Shown here piece after piece: positions 1 to 5,782 of a stretch of 5,782 nucleotides of DNA. Made by a program: the position numbers and the translations under genes. The notes below the pieces were generated by a model. That model was not told the origin of the DNA, did no database searches, and worked only from the letters and a program-made list of their open reading frames with translations. Origin of the DNA: Burkholderiales bacterium (GTDB taxonomy: Bacteria > Pseudomonadota > Gammaproteobacteria > Burkholderiales > Burkholderiaceae_C); NCBI GenBank assembly GCA_006227785.1, contig SBFU01000345.1:1-5782 (forward strand), given 5' to 3'. Within the stretch, counting starts at the first letter, position 1, and every line of letters starts with the position of its first letter.

Positions 1-1754
1 GCGGCGGCCGACAGGGCGGCCAGCACCGCGCGCGGGCGCCGGCGCAGGCCCAGGGCCCAGACCAGCATGGCCATCACCACCAGCATCAGCAGCAGGGCCG
101 CGGCGCCGTCCATGCCGGTCTGCTGTCCCAGCACCCACAGCAGCCAGACCACCGTGGCGAACATCGGGAAGGCCAGGAACTGGCGGAAGGTTTCCATCCA
201 GGCCCCCGGGCGGGGCAGCAGGCGGGCCAGAGCCGGCCACCAGCTGGCGGCCAGGTAGGGCAGGGCCATGCCCAGCCCCAGCAGGCCGAACACCGCCAGC
301 GCCTGGGCCGTCGGCAGGCCGACCGCCAGGCCCAGCGATGCACCCATGAAGGGCGCGGTGCAGGGCGAGGCGACGGCGGTGGCCAGCACACCGGTCAGGA
401 AGGCGTCGGCCGTCGGATGGCGCGCCTGCAGGCTGGCCACCCCGGAAGGCAGCACATGGCCGAACTCGAACAGGCCGGCGAGGTTCAGCCCGATCAGGGT
501 GAACAGCACCGCCAGCGTCGCCACCACCGCCGGACTCTGAAGCTGGAACCCCCAGCCGATGGCCTCGCCCGCCGCCCGCAGGCCGAGCAGCAGGCCCCCC
601 AGGGCCAGGAACGAAAGCACCACGCCGGCGGTGTAGGCCAGCCCCTGCGCGCGATGGGCCGCAGCGTGCTCACCCTGCCTGGCGAAGGCCAGCACCTTGA
701 TGGCCAGCACCGGAAAGACGCAAGGCATGAGATTCAGGATCATGCCGCCCACCAGGGCGCCGAGGAGCGCTGCCCAGAGCGTGATCGGCGTGCCCGACCC
801 CATCGCTGGCGATGAGGCCCGGTTGGCATTGGCTTCCAGCGCGGCGGTCAGGGCATCGGGCACGGCGGCGGGCAGCGCGGCCACGGCCGGCCACGCGCCG
901 TTCACCGGCACGTCAATGCGAACGCCCGGCGTGCCGGGCCCCTGGCCTGGTGGACTGGCTTCGGCCACCACCAGCGCCATCGCCGTGGGCGACTCGCTGC
1001 GGTAAGGCGAGAGCGGGATGCTGGCCTGCCAGCGCTGGCCCTCCCAGCTCTGCGTCCAGTCGGCACCGGGTTCGATCAGGCCGGGACTTTCCGGGAAGAA
1101 CTCCAGCGGCCGGCCAGTCCAGCCGGCAGGCAGTCCGTCCAGTTGCACGACCAGGCGGTCGTTTTGGGGTGTCACGCTGCCACTGGCCGCGGTCCCCTGC
1201 CGCGGAGCGGCGTCGAAGGTGGCGCTGAAGTCGGCTGCATGCAGCGTGGTCGACACCTGGGCCGGAATGCGCACGCGGAACTGGCCCTCCTCCGGAATGC
1301 ACTCGGTCTTGCACGCCAGCCACGAGGCGTAGAGTGATACGTCCAGCGCGTCGGCGGAAAAGCCGGCGGGCACCTGCACGGGCACCGGCAGCAGCACGGT
1401 GCCGTCGTAGCCGTAATTGGCCAGGTTGCCGAGCGGGAACTTGCGTGGTGTCGGCCACGCGATCTCGCCGGTCGTCACCCCCTCCGGCAAGGTCCACTGC
1501 AGTTCGGTGGGCAGGCCGGAGTCACCCGGGTTCTTCCAGTAGGTGTGCCAATCGGGGGCGTGCTGCAGGCGCAGTCCGAGCCAGACCGTGGTGCCGGGCT
1601 GTACGCCCTCGGGGGCGTGGGCCAGCAGTTCGGCGCGCACCTGCCCGGTGTCCACCACACCCGGAATCGGGAGCTGCGCCTGTGCCGAACCTGCCAGCAG
1701 GAGTCCGGCCAGTAACAGGCGAGCAGAGGAGAGCGGTGTTTTCAGGTGGCGCAT
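1..1754 (-). CDS. DsbD/ScsB-type protein-disulfide reductase, C-terminus cut by window edge
   Basis: Inner-membrane thiol:disulfide reductase that passes electrons from cytoplasmic thioredoxin to periplasmic partners. 584 codons are visible with no stop. Residues 1-26 form a signal peptide (basic MRHLK, leucine-rich core, AQA cleavage site). A periplasmic DsbD-alpha-like domain follows at about 30-290, with the family signature WHTYWKNPGDSG (69-80) and a cysteine pair C148/C152 in LACKTECIPE, the spacing seen in ScsB-like proteins. The CcdA-like membrane domain starts near 326 with about seven hydrophobic segments. It carries the two expected redox cysteines, C345 in NLMPCVFPVL and C465 in VASPCTAPFMG. 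The last membrane segment and any C-terminal thioredoxin domain lie left of the window. The ATG at 1754 is chosen because it gives an intact signal peptide; no Shine-Dalgarno sequence is evident before it. Whether it is dsbD or scsB cannot be settled without the C-terminus and neighbours. Confidence 0.93.
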   Translation of the reverse strand, partial: MRHLKTPLSSARLLLAGLLLAGSAQAQLPIPGVVDTGQVRAELLAHAPEGVQPGTTVWLGLRLQHAPDWHTYWKNPGDSGLPTELQWTLPEGVTTGEIAWPTPRKFPLGNLANYGYDGTVLLPVPVQVPAGFSADALDVSLYASWLACKTECIPEEGQFRVRIPAQVSTTLHAADFSATFDAAPRQGTAASGSVTPQNDRLVVQLDGLPAGWTGRPLEFFPESPGLIEPGADWTQSWEGQRWQASIPLSPYRSESPTAMALVVAEASPPGQGPGTPGVRIDVPVNGAWPAVAALPAAVPDALTAALEANANRASSPAMGSGTPITLWAALLGALVGGMILNLMPCVFPVLAIKVLAFARQGEHAAAHRAQGLAYTAGVVLSFLALGGLLLGLRAAGEAIGWGFQLQSPAVVATLAVLFTLIGLNLAGLFEFGHVLPSGVASLQARHPTADAFLTGVLATAVASPCTAPFMGASLGLAVGLPTAQALAVFGLLGLGMALPYLAASWWPALARLLPRPGAWMETFRQFLAFPMFATVVWLLWVLGQQTGMDGAAALLLMLVVMAMLVWALGLRRRPRAVLAALSAA

Positions 1755-1813
1755 GGAATAGGACGGGGCGGGCACGGGACCGGGCCTTCGAGCTCTGCAC
1801 AAATGCCGGCGGG

Positions 1814-1827
1814 TCCCAGTTCTGGGA
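1814..1827. repeat. 14-bp palindrome, possible operator
   Basis: TCCCAG-TT-CTGGGA is a perfect inverted repeat of 6-bp half sites around a 2-base centre. It lies 60 bases upstream of the DsbD-like start and about 117 bases upstream of the creatininase-family start. A position between divergent genes fits a dimeric regulator site. The half-site spacing is also compatible with a chance palindrome, and no regulator gene is visible nearby. Confidence 0.35.
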
Positions 1828-1931
1828 GGAAAGGCGCCGCCACAAGTTCCGTCCGCCGATGCGGCACCCAGCGGGAATATAAGCCAAGACTGTTGTTGTT
1901 GGCGGCGGCATGGGCAGTGGCCGCTCCGGCG

Positions 1932-1937
1932 TAAGAT
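1932..1937 (+). promoter_or_regulatory. Possible -10 element for a leaderless transcript
   Basis: TAAGAT matches TATAAT at four of six positions and ends 7 bases before the ATG at 1945. That would place the transcription start at or next to the A of the start codon. No Shine-Dalgarno sequence precedes this ATG, which agrees with a leaderless message, but no -35 hexamer is recognisable at the right distance. Confidence 0.25.
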
Positions 1938-1944
1938 ACCCGTC

Positions 1945-2790
1945 ATGTCCCCGCCCCAACGCGCGCCGGTCCGTTTCTGGGCCGACCTGAGCACCGCCGA
2001 CTTCGCCACCCTTGATCGTGCGCGGGCGATTGCCGTGCTGCCGCTGGGCGCCACCGAGCAGCACGGCCCGCACCTGCCGCTGTCGGTGGACACCAATCTG
2101 GTCGAAGGCGTGGTCGCCGCCGCCATGCCCCACTTGCCGGGCGATCTGCCGGTGCTGGTGCTGCCCACCCAGGCCATCGGCTTTTCGCCGGAGCACACCC
2201 GCTTTCCGGGCACGCTCAGCCTCAAGGCCGAGACCCTGATCCGCCTGTGGACCGAAATCGGTGACGCGGTGGCCGACAGCGGTGTCCACAAGCTGGTGCT
2301 GATCAATGCCCATGGCGGCCAGGTGGGGGCGCTGGACCTGGTGGCGCGCGACCTGCGGGCCCGCCGCAGGATGCTGGTCTACAGCTGCAGCTGGTTCAAC
2401 CTGCCCTTGCTGGATGAAGGCGGAAACGACCTCAACAGCGCCTTTGCCCCGCAGGAGCACCGTTTCGGCATCCATGGCGGCGAGATCGAGACCTCCATGA
2501 TGCTGGCGCTCAAGCCCGATCGGGTGCGGCTGGAGCAGGCCGAGTATTTCCGCTCCACCTCGCAGGACCGCGCCGAGCATTTCCCCATCCTGGGCAATGG
2601 CCGCAGTGCCAAGCTGGGCTGGATGATGCAGGACTACAACGCCAACGGGGCGGTGGGCAATGCACGTGCGGCCGACGCCGAACGCGGGCGTGAACTGGTC
2701 GGTGCAGCCGGTCGGGCGCTGGCCCAGCTGCTGTCAGAGATCGACCAACTGCCGCCAGATACCCTGTCCGACCGCACGGCCTTCGACTGA
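1945..2790 (+). CDS. Creatininase-family metal-dependent amidohydrolase
   Basis: 281-residue cytoplasmic enzyme of the creatininase fold, which uses a two-metal centre to hydrolyse cyclic amides or formamides. The signature LPLGATEQHGPHLPLSVDT spans 32-50 and supplies the expected metal ligands E38, H40 and D49. Further family blocks are GFSPEHTRFPGTLSL (79-93), LINAHGGQ (119-126, with ligand H123) and HGGEIETSMM (177-186, with acidic residues E180 and E182). Length is normal for the family (about 240-280) and no signal peptide is present. The ATG at 1945 is the first start giving the full N-terminal strand; the sequence before it lacks a clear ribosome binding site. The family includes creatininase, the FAPy deformylase ArfB and the mycofactocin peptidase MftE. 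NAHGGQ differs from the NGHYEN block of true creatininase, so creatinine need not be the substrate. No pathway genes flank it, so the substrate is unknown. Confidence 0.93.
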   Translation: MSPPQRAPVRFWADLSTADFATLDRARAIAVLPLGATEQHGPHLPLSVDTNLVEGVVAAAMPHLPGDLPVLVLPTQAIGFSPEHTRFPGTLSLKAETLIRLWTEIGDAVADSGVHKLVLINAHGGQVGALDLVARDLRARRRMLVYSCSWFNLPLLDEGGNDLNSAFAPQEHRFGIHGGEIETSMMLALKPDRVRLEQAEYFRSTSQDRAEHFPILGNGRSAKLGWMMQDYNANGAVGNARAADAERGRELVGAAGRALAQLLSEIDQLPPDTLSDRTAFD

Positions 2791-2809
2791 AACCGACCGG
2801 GCGCCAGGC
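2791..2809. other. 19-base gap between convergent genes
   Basis: The stop codons of the creatininase-family gene (TGA 2788-2790) and the phosphatase gene (TGA on the minus strand, 2812-2810) face each other across 19 bases. I see no stem followed by a T-run on either strand here, so an intrinsic terminator is not supported. Transcripts may overlap or end by Rho. Confidence 0.7.
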
Positions 2810-3481
2810 TCAGGCATAGGTGATCCAGTCGGTCAGGTCTGGCCGGTCGAGGTGGGGCAGCGTGTTGTAGGTCAGCAGGGTGTGTCGCTTGGGCGAAAAC
2901 TGCAATTCCGTTACGGCACTGTTGCGGATGCGCATGTTCAGGTCGATGGTGCGCTCCGGGCTCAGCCCCAGCACATGCCCGACGGCGGTGGCGATGGGCC
3001 CGCCGCTGGAGACGATCAGCACCTGCTGTCCGGCATGGTGCTGGCGCACATGGTCCAGCGCCGAGGTCACGCCGGCCACGAAATCGGGGTAGCTGGGCAT
3101 GCCGCGTGGGCTGACGGTTCCTGCCATCCACTGCGCCAGACCGTCTCGCAGCAGTCGGAAGTGGTGGCGGTACAGCTCGGGCGTGTCGGGGCGCTCCAGT
3201 GGCTGGCTGTAGATGCTGCGAATCACGGCCTCACTGTCGTATTCATTGAGCCCGGGCCAGGGCAGCGGGTCCTGCTGCCAGCCGGCGCCATGGGCCATGG
3301 CCTCCCAGGTCTGGCGGTGGCGCTTCAAGGTGCCCATGATGACGGCGTCGAAGCGTTGCCCGCGCTGTGCCCAGTGGCGCCCGAGCTGCTCGCACTGGCG
3401 TTGCCCCAGGTCGCTGAGCTGGTCGTAGTCGTCGGCGCCGAACGAGGCCTGGCCGTGCCGTACAAGGTAAAGGGTTCCCAT
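2810..3481 (-). CDS. Histidine phosphatase superfamily protein (phosphoglycerate mutase-like)
   Basis: 223-residue cytoplasmic protein of the histidine phosphatase branch-1 type, which hydrolyses phosphoesters through a phosphohistidine. The N-terminus MGTLYLVRHGQASFGADDYD carries the RHG motif, with R8 and catalytic H9. The second arginine block is TLKRHRQT (R54), and E80 in LNEYD is the likely acid/base residue. The final block reads VLIVSSGGPI (154-163), where most members have V-S-H-G-G: Ser159 replaces the usual second histidine (codon 3007-3005). Length fits a full single domain, and no signal peptide or membrane segment is seen. ATG 3481 places the first beta strand at the very N-terminus, as is normal. 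No Shine-Dalgarno sequence precedes it; CAGAAT lies 7 bases upstream on the minus strand and may be a -10 element. Substrate unknown; it could be a small-metabolite or protein phosphatase. Confidence 0.92.
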   Translation of the reverse strand: MGTLYLVRHGQASFGADDYDQLSDLGQRQCEQLGRHWAQRGQRFDAVIMGTLKRHRQTWEAMAHGAGWQQDPLPWPGLNEYDSEAVIRSIYSQPLERPDTPELYRHHFRLLRDGLAQWMAGTVSPRGMPSYPDFVAGVTSALDHVRQHHAGQQVLIVSSGGPIATAVGHVLGLSPERTIDLNMRIRNSAVTELQFSPKRHTLLTYNTLPHLDRPDLTDWITYA

Positions 3482-3629
3482 GGGCGGAATTCTGGCGCGC
3501 GCCCGCCTGCGTTTTTGTCCCGCCAGCGACTGGACGGGATTACGCCCGTATTTCCGGTGCTTTTTTTGCCCCGGGTCACCGGCGGATGTGCTTCAATTTC
3601 GACATGAACCCGGCCCGTAGTCCTCGCGG
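3482..3629. promoter_or_regulatory. Divergent intergenic region between the phosphatase and hybrid kinase genes
   Basis: These 148 bases separate two outward-facing starts. Possible -10 elements close to the starts are CAGAAT on the minus strand (3494-3489, 7 bases before ATG 3481) and TTCAAT on the plus strand (3592-3597, 6 bases before ATG 3604). No clear -35 partners are visible. Two T-runs (3512-3516 and 3561-3567) and two inverted repeats lie in the middle. ACGGG-ATTACG-CCCGT (3534-3549) is a small hairpin, but its distance from the T-run at 3561 makes it a poor terminator. Confidence 0.5.
3554..3582. repeat. Inverted repeat CCGGTG / CACCGG, possible operator
   Basis: CCGGTG (3554-3559) and CACCGG (3577-3582) are perfect inverted 6-mers separated by 17 bases that include the T7 run. 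The half-site centres are 23 bp apart, near two helical turns, so a dimeric regulator could bind one face of the DNA. The site lies just upstream of the possible -10 element for the kinase gene. A chance origin cannot be excluded at this length. Confidence 0.3.
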
Positions 3630-3633
3630 ATGA
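3604..3633 (+). CDS. Possible 9-residue leader ORF overlapping the kinase start
   Basis: ATG 3604 opens a reading frame MNPARSPRG that ends at TGA 3631-3633. The TGA overlaps the kinase start codon as ATGA (3630-3633), the typical arrangement for translational coupling. The kinase ATG has no Shine-Dalgarno sequence of its own, so coupling from this ORF would explain how it is translated. The ORF also lacks a Shine-Dalgarno sequence and would have to be read from a leaderless message. It is too short for a coding test and may be chance. Confidence 0.22.
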   Translation: MNPARSPRG

Positions 3634-5782
3634 CGATCGACCTTCTGACCATTCTGGTCGTGCGGGTCTGCGTGGATGTGCTCGTCTGCTGGGCATTCGC
3701 GTTCCAGGCCCGGCGCCATCCGGAAATTGCCGGACCTGGCTGGTGGGCTCTGGCCACCCTGTTGTCGGTCCTGGGCTCGCTTGGCCTGGGGCTGCGCGGC
3801 GTGGTGCCCGACTTCCTGACCATTGGTTTGGCCAATTCGCTGCTGGCCATGGCAATCGTGCTGTCCTGGATCGGCCTGCGCAGCCACCTGGGGCTGCCCC
3901 TGCCGACGCGCGTCATCGCCCCGGCAGCCATCGCGCTCTGCCTGGTCAACAGCCTGCTGTACACCGTGTGGGATTCGATCCCGGCACGCCAGGGTGTGTT
4001 CTCTGCCGTGGGCCTGTTGTTGCTGTACCTGATGCTGCGCGACATTCGCCAGGTTGATCCGGATGGCCGACAGACCGAACTGCAGAACATTCGCCGGGTG
4101 TGCTGGGCCGAAGCCGTGCTGCTGGGCAGTGTCGCGGCGGTTGTGTGGTGGCTGCCCGACGGGGGTGGTCCATCGCGCCTGAGCCCGATCGTTCCGGTGA
4201 TGCTGATTGTTTTCATGCTCGATGTGCTGGTGCGGTTTGTCCTGTACTCCGCGCTGGTGTCGTCCCGGCTGCAGCAGCTCAACGAGAGGGCGCGCCGCGA
4301 CCTGCAGATCCGGGAGGCCGACTCGCGTGCCCTGATCGAGAACCTGAGCGCCGGCATCATGGTGTTCCGTCCTGACCAGACACTGGCCAGCATCAACTCG
4401 GCGGCGCGGGGCTTTCTCGGCTGGGGGCCTGGCGGTGTCAACAGCGCGCTGCCCGAACCGACCCGCAGCGGCTGGGCCATGCTGCGCGAAGACGGCCAGC
4501 CGATGCCGCGCCATGAAATGCCCTTCGAACGCGTGCTGGCCACCGGGCAACCGGTGCGCGATGTGGTGATGGGCATGCCGATCGACGACACCGGTGCCAC
4601 CCGCTGGGCGCTGTGCAACGCCTACCCCGAAAACGACGCCCAGGGAGGCTTGCGCCATGTGGTGCTGACCTTTGTGGACATTTCCTCGCTGCGTGCCATG
4701 CAAGCCGAGCAGAAGGCCTTGCAGAGCCAGCTGGCCCAGTCTCAGAAGATGGAGGCACTGGGGACCCTGGCGGGTGGCGTGGCCCACGATTTCAACAACA
4801 TCCTGGCGGCCATTCTGGGCAATGCCGATCTGGCCCGGCACGACCTGCCGCGCGATGCGCCGGCGCGCGAGAGCCTGCACGAGATCAGCACCGCCGCCCG
4901 GCGGGGGCGCGAACTGGTGCGGCAGATTCTGGCCTTCAGCCGGCAGCAGCCTCTGGAGCAGACACCGGTCGACGTGCGTGCGGTGGTCAACGAGGCCTGC
5001 ACCTTGCTGCGCACCGCGTTGCCGCCGCAGGTGCAGTTGGTGCAGGACGTCGATTGCAGCACCCCACCGATTCAGGCCGATGCCACCCAGCTGGGGCAGG
5101 TGTTTCTCAACCTCGGCACCAACGCGGTCCACGCCCTGCAGGGACGGTCCGGCCGCGTCGAGTTCCTGCTCGACGCCCTGCCCGCCGACCATCCTGCGGT
5201 CCCGGCCGAACTGGCCCAGGAATGTCTGCGCAAGGGGGTCGGCCTGGTGCGGGTCCGGGTGCAGGACAACGGCTGTGGCATGAGCGAGGCCGTCAAACGG
5301 CGCATGTTCGAGCCTTTTTTCACCACCAAACCCGTGGGCCAGGGCACCGGCCTGGGTCTGCCCGTGGTGCTGGGCATCGTCGAGGCCCACGGCGGTGGTA
5401 TCGAGGTGGACAGCGATCCTGGACGGGGCACCTGCTTTTCGCTGTTCTTCCCGGCAGTGCCCACCGCCATTTTGCCGACCGCTGGCAGGCTGGGGAACAC
5501 CACGGCGTCCGAAGGGGTCACAATGGCACCGTCGGGGTCCGCCACAGTCACCCCGTCTTTGGAAAGTGAGACCATGTCAGAGACCCTTGGTGCCGACCCG
5601 CGGCATATTCTCTACCTCGATGACGACGATACCCTGGTGTTCCTGGTGCGCCGCCTGCTGGAGCGGCGCGGCTACCGTGTCACCGGTTTCAGCGACCAGC
5701 AACAGGCCATCGATGCGGTCCGCAACAACCCGGGCGGGTTCGACCTGATGCTGACCGACTACAACATGCCGGGCATGTCCGG
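3630..5782 (+). CDS. Membrane-bound hybrid sensor histidine kinase (multi-TM, PAS, HisKA, HATPase, receiver), 3' end outside window
   Basis: At least 717 residues, open at the right edge. Residues 6-210 hold about six or seven hydrophobic segments with very short loops, an integral-membrane sensor I cannot name. A PAS-like domain follows at about 231-352, ending in the usual VDIS. A short coiled coil (about 353-376) leads into HisKA, with phosphoacceptor H386 in GGVAHDFNNIL, the HDFNN subgroup. The ATPase domain has N498 (N box), DNGCGM (546-551), FEPFFTTK (560-567) and GQGTGLGL (570-577), so the catalytic parts look intact. After a linker rich in Ser, Thr and Gly (about 610-655), a receiver begins with HILYLDDDDT (acid cluster D664-D667) and phosphoacceptor D710 in LTDYNMPGMS. 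ATG 3630 is the first start after an in-frame TAG at 3618-3620. It probably autophosphorylates in response to a membrane or cytoplasmic cue and passes phosphate to its own receiver. The cue and output are unknown. Confidence 0.93.
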   Translation, partial: MTIDLLTILVVRVCVDVLVCWAFAFQARRHPEIAGPGWWALATLLSVLGSLGLGLRGVVPDFLTIGLANSLLAMAIVLSWIGLRSHLGLPLPTRVIAPAAIALCLVNSLLYTVWDSIPARQGVFSAVGLLLLYLMLRDIRQVDPDGRQTELQNIRRVCWAEAVLLGSVAAVVWWLPDGGGPSRLSPIVPVMLIVFMLDVLVRFVLYSALVSSRLQQLNERARRDLQIREADSRALIENLSAGIMVFRPDQTLASINSAARGFLGWGPGGVNSALPEPTRSGWAMLREDGQPMPRHEMPFERVLATGQPVRDVVMGMPIDDTGATRWALCNAYPENDAQGGLRHVVLTFVDISSLRAMQAEQKALQSQLAQSQKMEALGTLAGGVAHDFNNILAAILGNADLARHDLPRDAPARESLHEISTAARRGRELVRQILAFSRQQPLEQTPVDVRAVVNEACTLLRTALPPQVQLVQDVDCSTPPIQADATQLGQVFLNLGTNAVHALQGRSGRVEFLLDALPADHPAVPAELAQECLRKGVGLVRVRVQDNGCGMSEAVKRRMFEPFFTTKPVGQGTGLGLPVVLGIVEAHGGGIEVDSDPGRGTCFSLFFPAVPTAILPTAGRLGNTTASEGVTMAPSGSATVTPSLESETMSETLGADPRHILYLDDDDTLVFLVRRLLERRGYRVTGFSDQQQAIDAVRNNPGGFDLMLTDYNMPGMS
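5533..5555 (+). repeat. GC-rich hairpin inside the kinase-receiver linker
   Basis: CGGGGT (5533-5538) and ACCCCG (5550-5555) can pair as a 6-bp stem with an 11-base loop, followed at once by TCTTT. It lies inside coding sequence for the low-complexity linker (about residues 635-642), only 18 bases upstream of an internal ATG. It resembles a weak terminator or intergenic hairpin more than a protein-coding constraint, but GC-rich coding DNA forms such stems often. Confidence 0.3.
5561..5576 (+). promoter_or_regulatory. Internal Shine-Dalgarno-like sequence and ATG before the receiver domain
   Basis: GGAAAGTGAG (5561-5570) ends 3 bases before ATG 5574-5576, which is in frame with the kinase and encodes M649. 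The receiver core starts about 11 residues later. Initiation here would give a free-standing receiver protein (MSETLGADPRHILYLDDD...) beside the full hybrid kinase. It is the best ribosome-binding-site match before any start codon in this window; the main genes lack one. Confidence 0.35.

Larger units (their letters stand above)
1755..1944. promoter_or_regulatory. Divergent intergenic region between the DsbD-like gene and the creatininase-family gene
   Basis: These 190 bases separate two outward-facing genes and must hold both promoters. No convincing ORF is present. An A/T-rich patch GAATATAAG (1875-1883) stands out in GC-rich surroundings. It contains TATAAG (1878-1883) on the plus strand and TATATT (1881-1876) on the minus strand, either of which could be a -10 element. 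No good TTGACA-like -35 sits at 16-18 bases from either. A short TGT-type repeat lies at 1891-1900. Promoter assignment is inference. Confidence 0.5.

Noticed and set aside
1859..1882. Mini ORF of 7 codons (MRHPAGI) between the DsbD-like and creatininase-family genes
   Set aside because: The purine-rich GGGAGGAAAGG is about 25-30 bases upstream, too far for a ribosome binding site. The ORF is not adjacent to or overlapping the next gene.
1522..2580. 352-codon open frame on the minus strand across the creatininase-family gene and the intergenic region
   Set aside because: It is antisense to clear creatininase motifs and crosses the divergent promoter region. The translation shows no domain and has biased composition.
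3534..3567. Hairpin ACGGG/CCCGT followed by T7 as an intrinsic terminator
   Set aside because: The T-run begins 11 bases after the stem, the stem is only 5 bp, and the site lies between divergent starts where no plus-strand transcript needs to end.
2660..3607. 315-codon plus-strand frame across the phosphatase gene
   Set aside because: It is antisense to a clear histidine phosphatase and runs through both flanking boundaries; its translation shows no family features.
3576..5390. 604-codon open frame on the minus strand opposite the hybrid kinase
   Set aside because: Its product is rich in His, Gln, Gly and Arg with no recognisable domain. It lies exactly antisense to a gene whose kinase motifs are unmistakable. 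Long antisense frames are common in GC-rich genes.
4613..5569. 318-codon plus-strand frame overlapping the kinase and ending at the TGA just before the internal ATG
   Set aside because: The frame carrying H386, N498 and the ATP-binding motifs is the other one (3630 frame). This one encodes Arg/Gly/Ala-rich sequence without motifs. Only the position of its stop codon is of interest and is noted under the linker finding.

Overview
This is a GC-rich window (about two thirds G+C by eye) with strong codon-position bias. It carries four protein-coding genes, two cut by the window edges. No RNA gene, mobile element or CRISPR array was seen. The protein families, and especially the wording of the phosphatase N-terminus and the HDFNN-type hybrid kinase, suggest a Gram-negative proteobacterium, most likely a betaproteobacterium of the Burkholderiales type. 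That placement is by resemblance only.

Layout: (1) 1-1754, minus strand: a DsbD/ScsB-type membrane thiol:disulfide reductase with signal peptide, periplasmic alpha domain and seven membrane segments; its C-terminus lies outside the window. (2) 1755-1944: a divergent intergenic region with a 14-bp palindrome and a possible -10 element close to the next start codon. (3) 1945-2790, plus strand: a creatininase-family metal-dependent amidohydrolase. (4) 2810-3481, minus strand: a histidine phosphatase family protein that converges on gene 3 across a 19-base gap and lacks the usual second catalytic-pocket histidine. (5) 3482-3629: a divergent intergenic region with two inverted repeats and a possible 9-codon leader ORF. 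(6) 3630-5782, plus strand: a large membrane-bound hybrid histidine kinase (multi-TM sensor, PAS, HisKA, HATPase, start of a receiver), cut at the right edge.

The strands alternate - + - +, so each gene is probably its own transcription unit and no multi-gene pathway is visible. The individual roles are periplasmic disulfide reduction, cyclic-amide hydrolysis, phosphoester hydrolysis and signal transduction. The most unusual points are the kinase-receiver junction, which reads in frame but looks like a former gene boundary (hairpin, Shine-Dalgarno-like sequence, ATG); the Ser-for-His change in the phosphatase; the uncharacterised multi-TM sensor; and the lack of Shine-Dalgarno sequences before the four main start codons. 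I did not find a convincing new multi-gene system.
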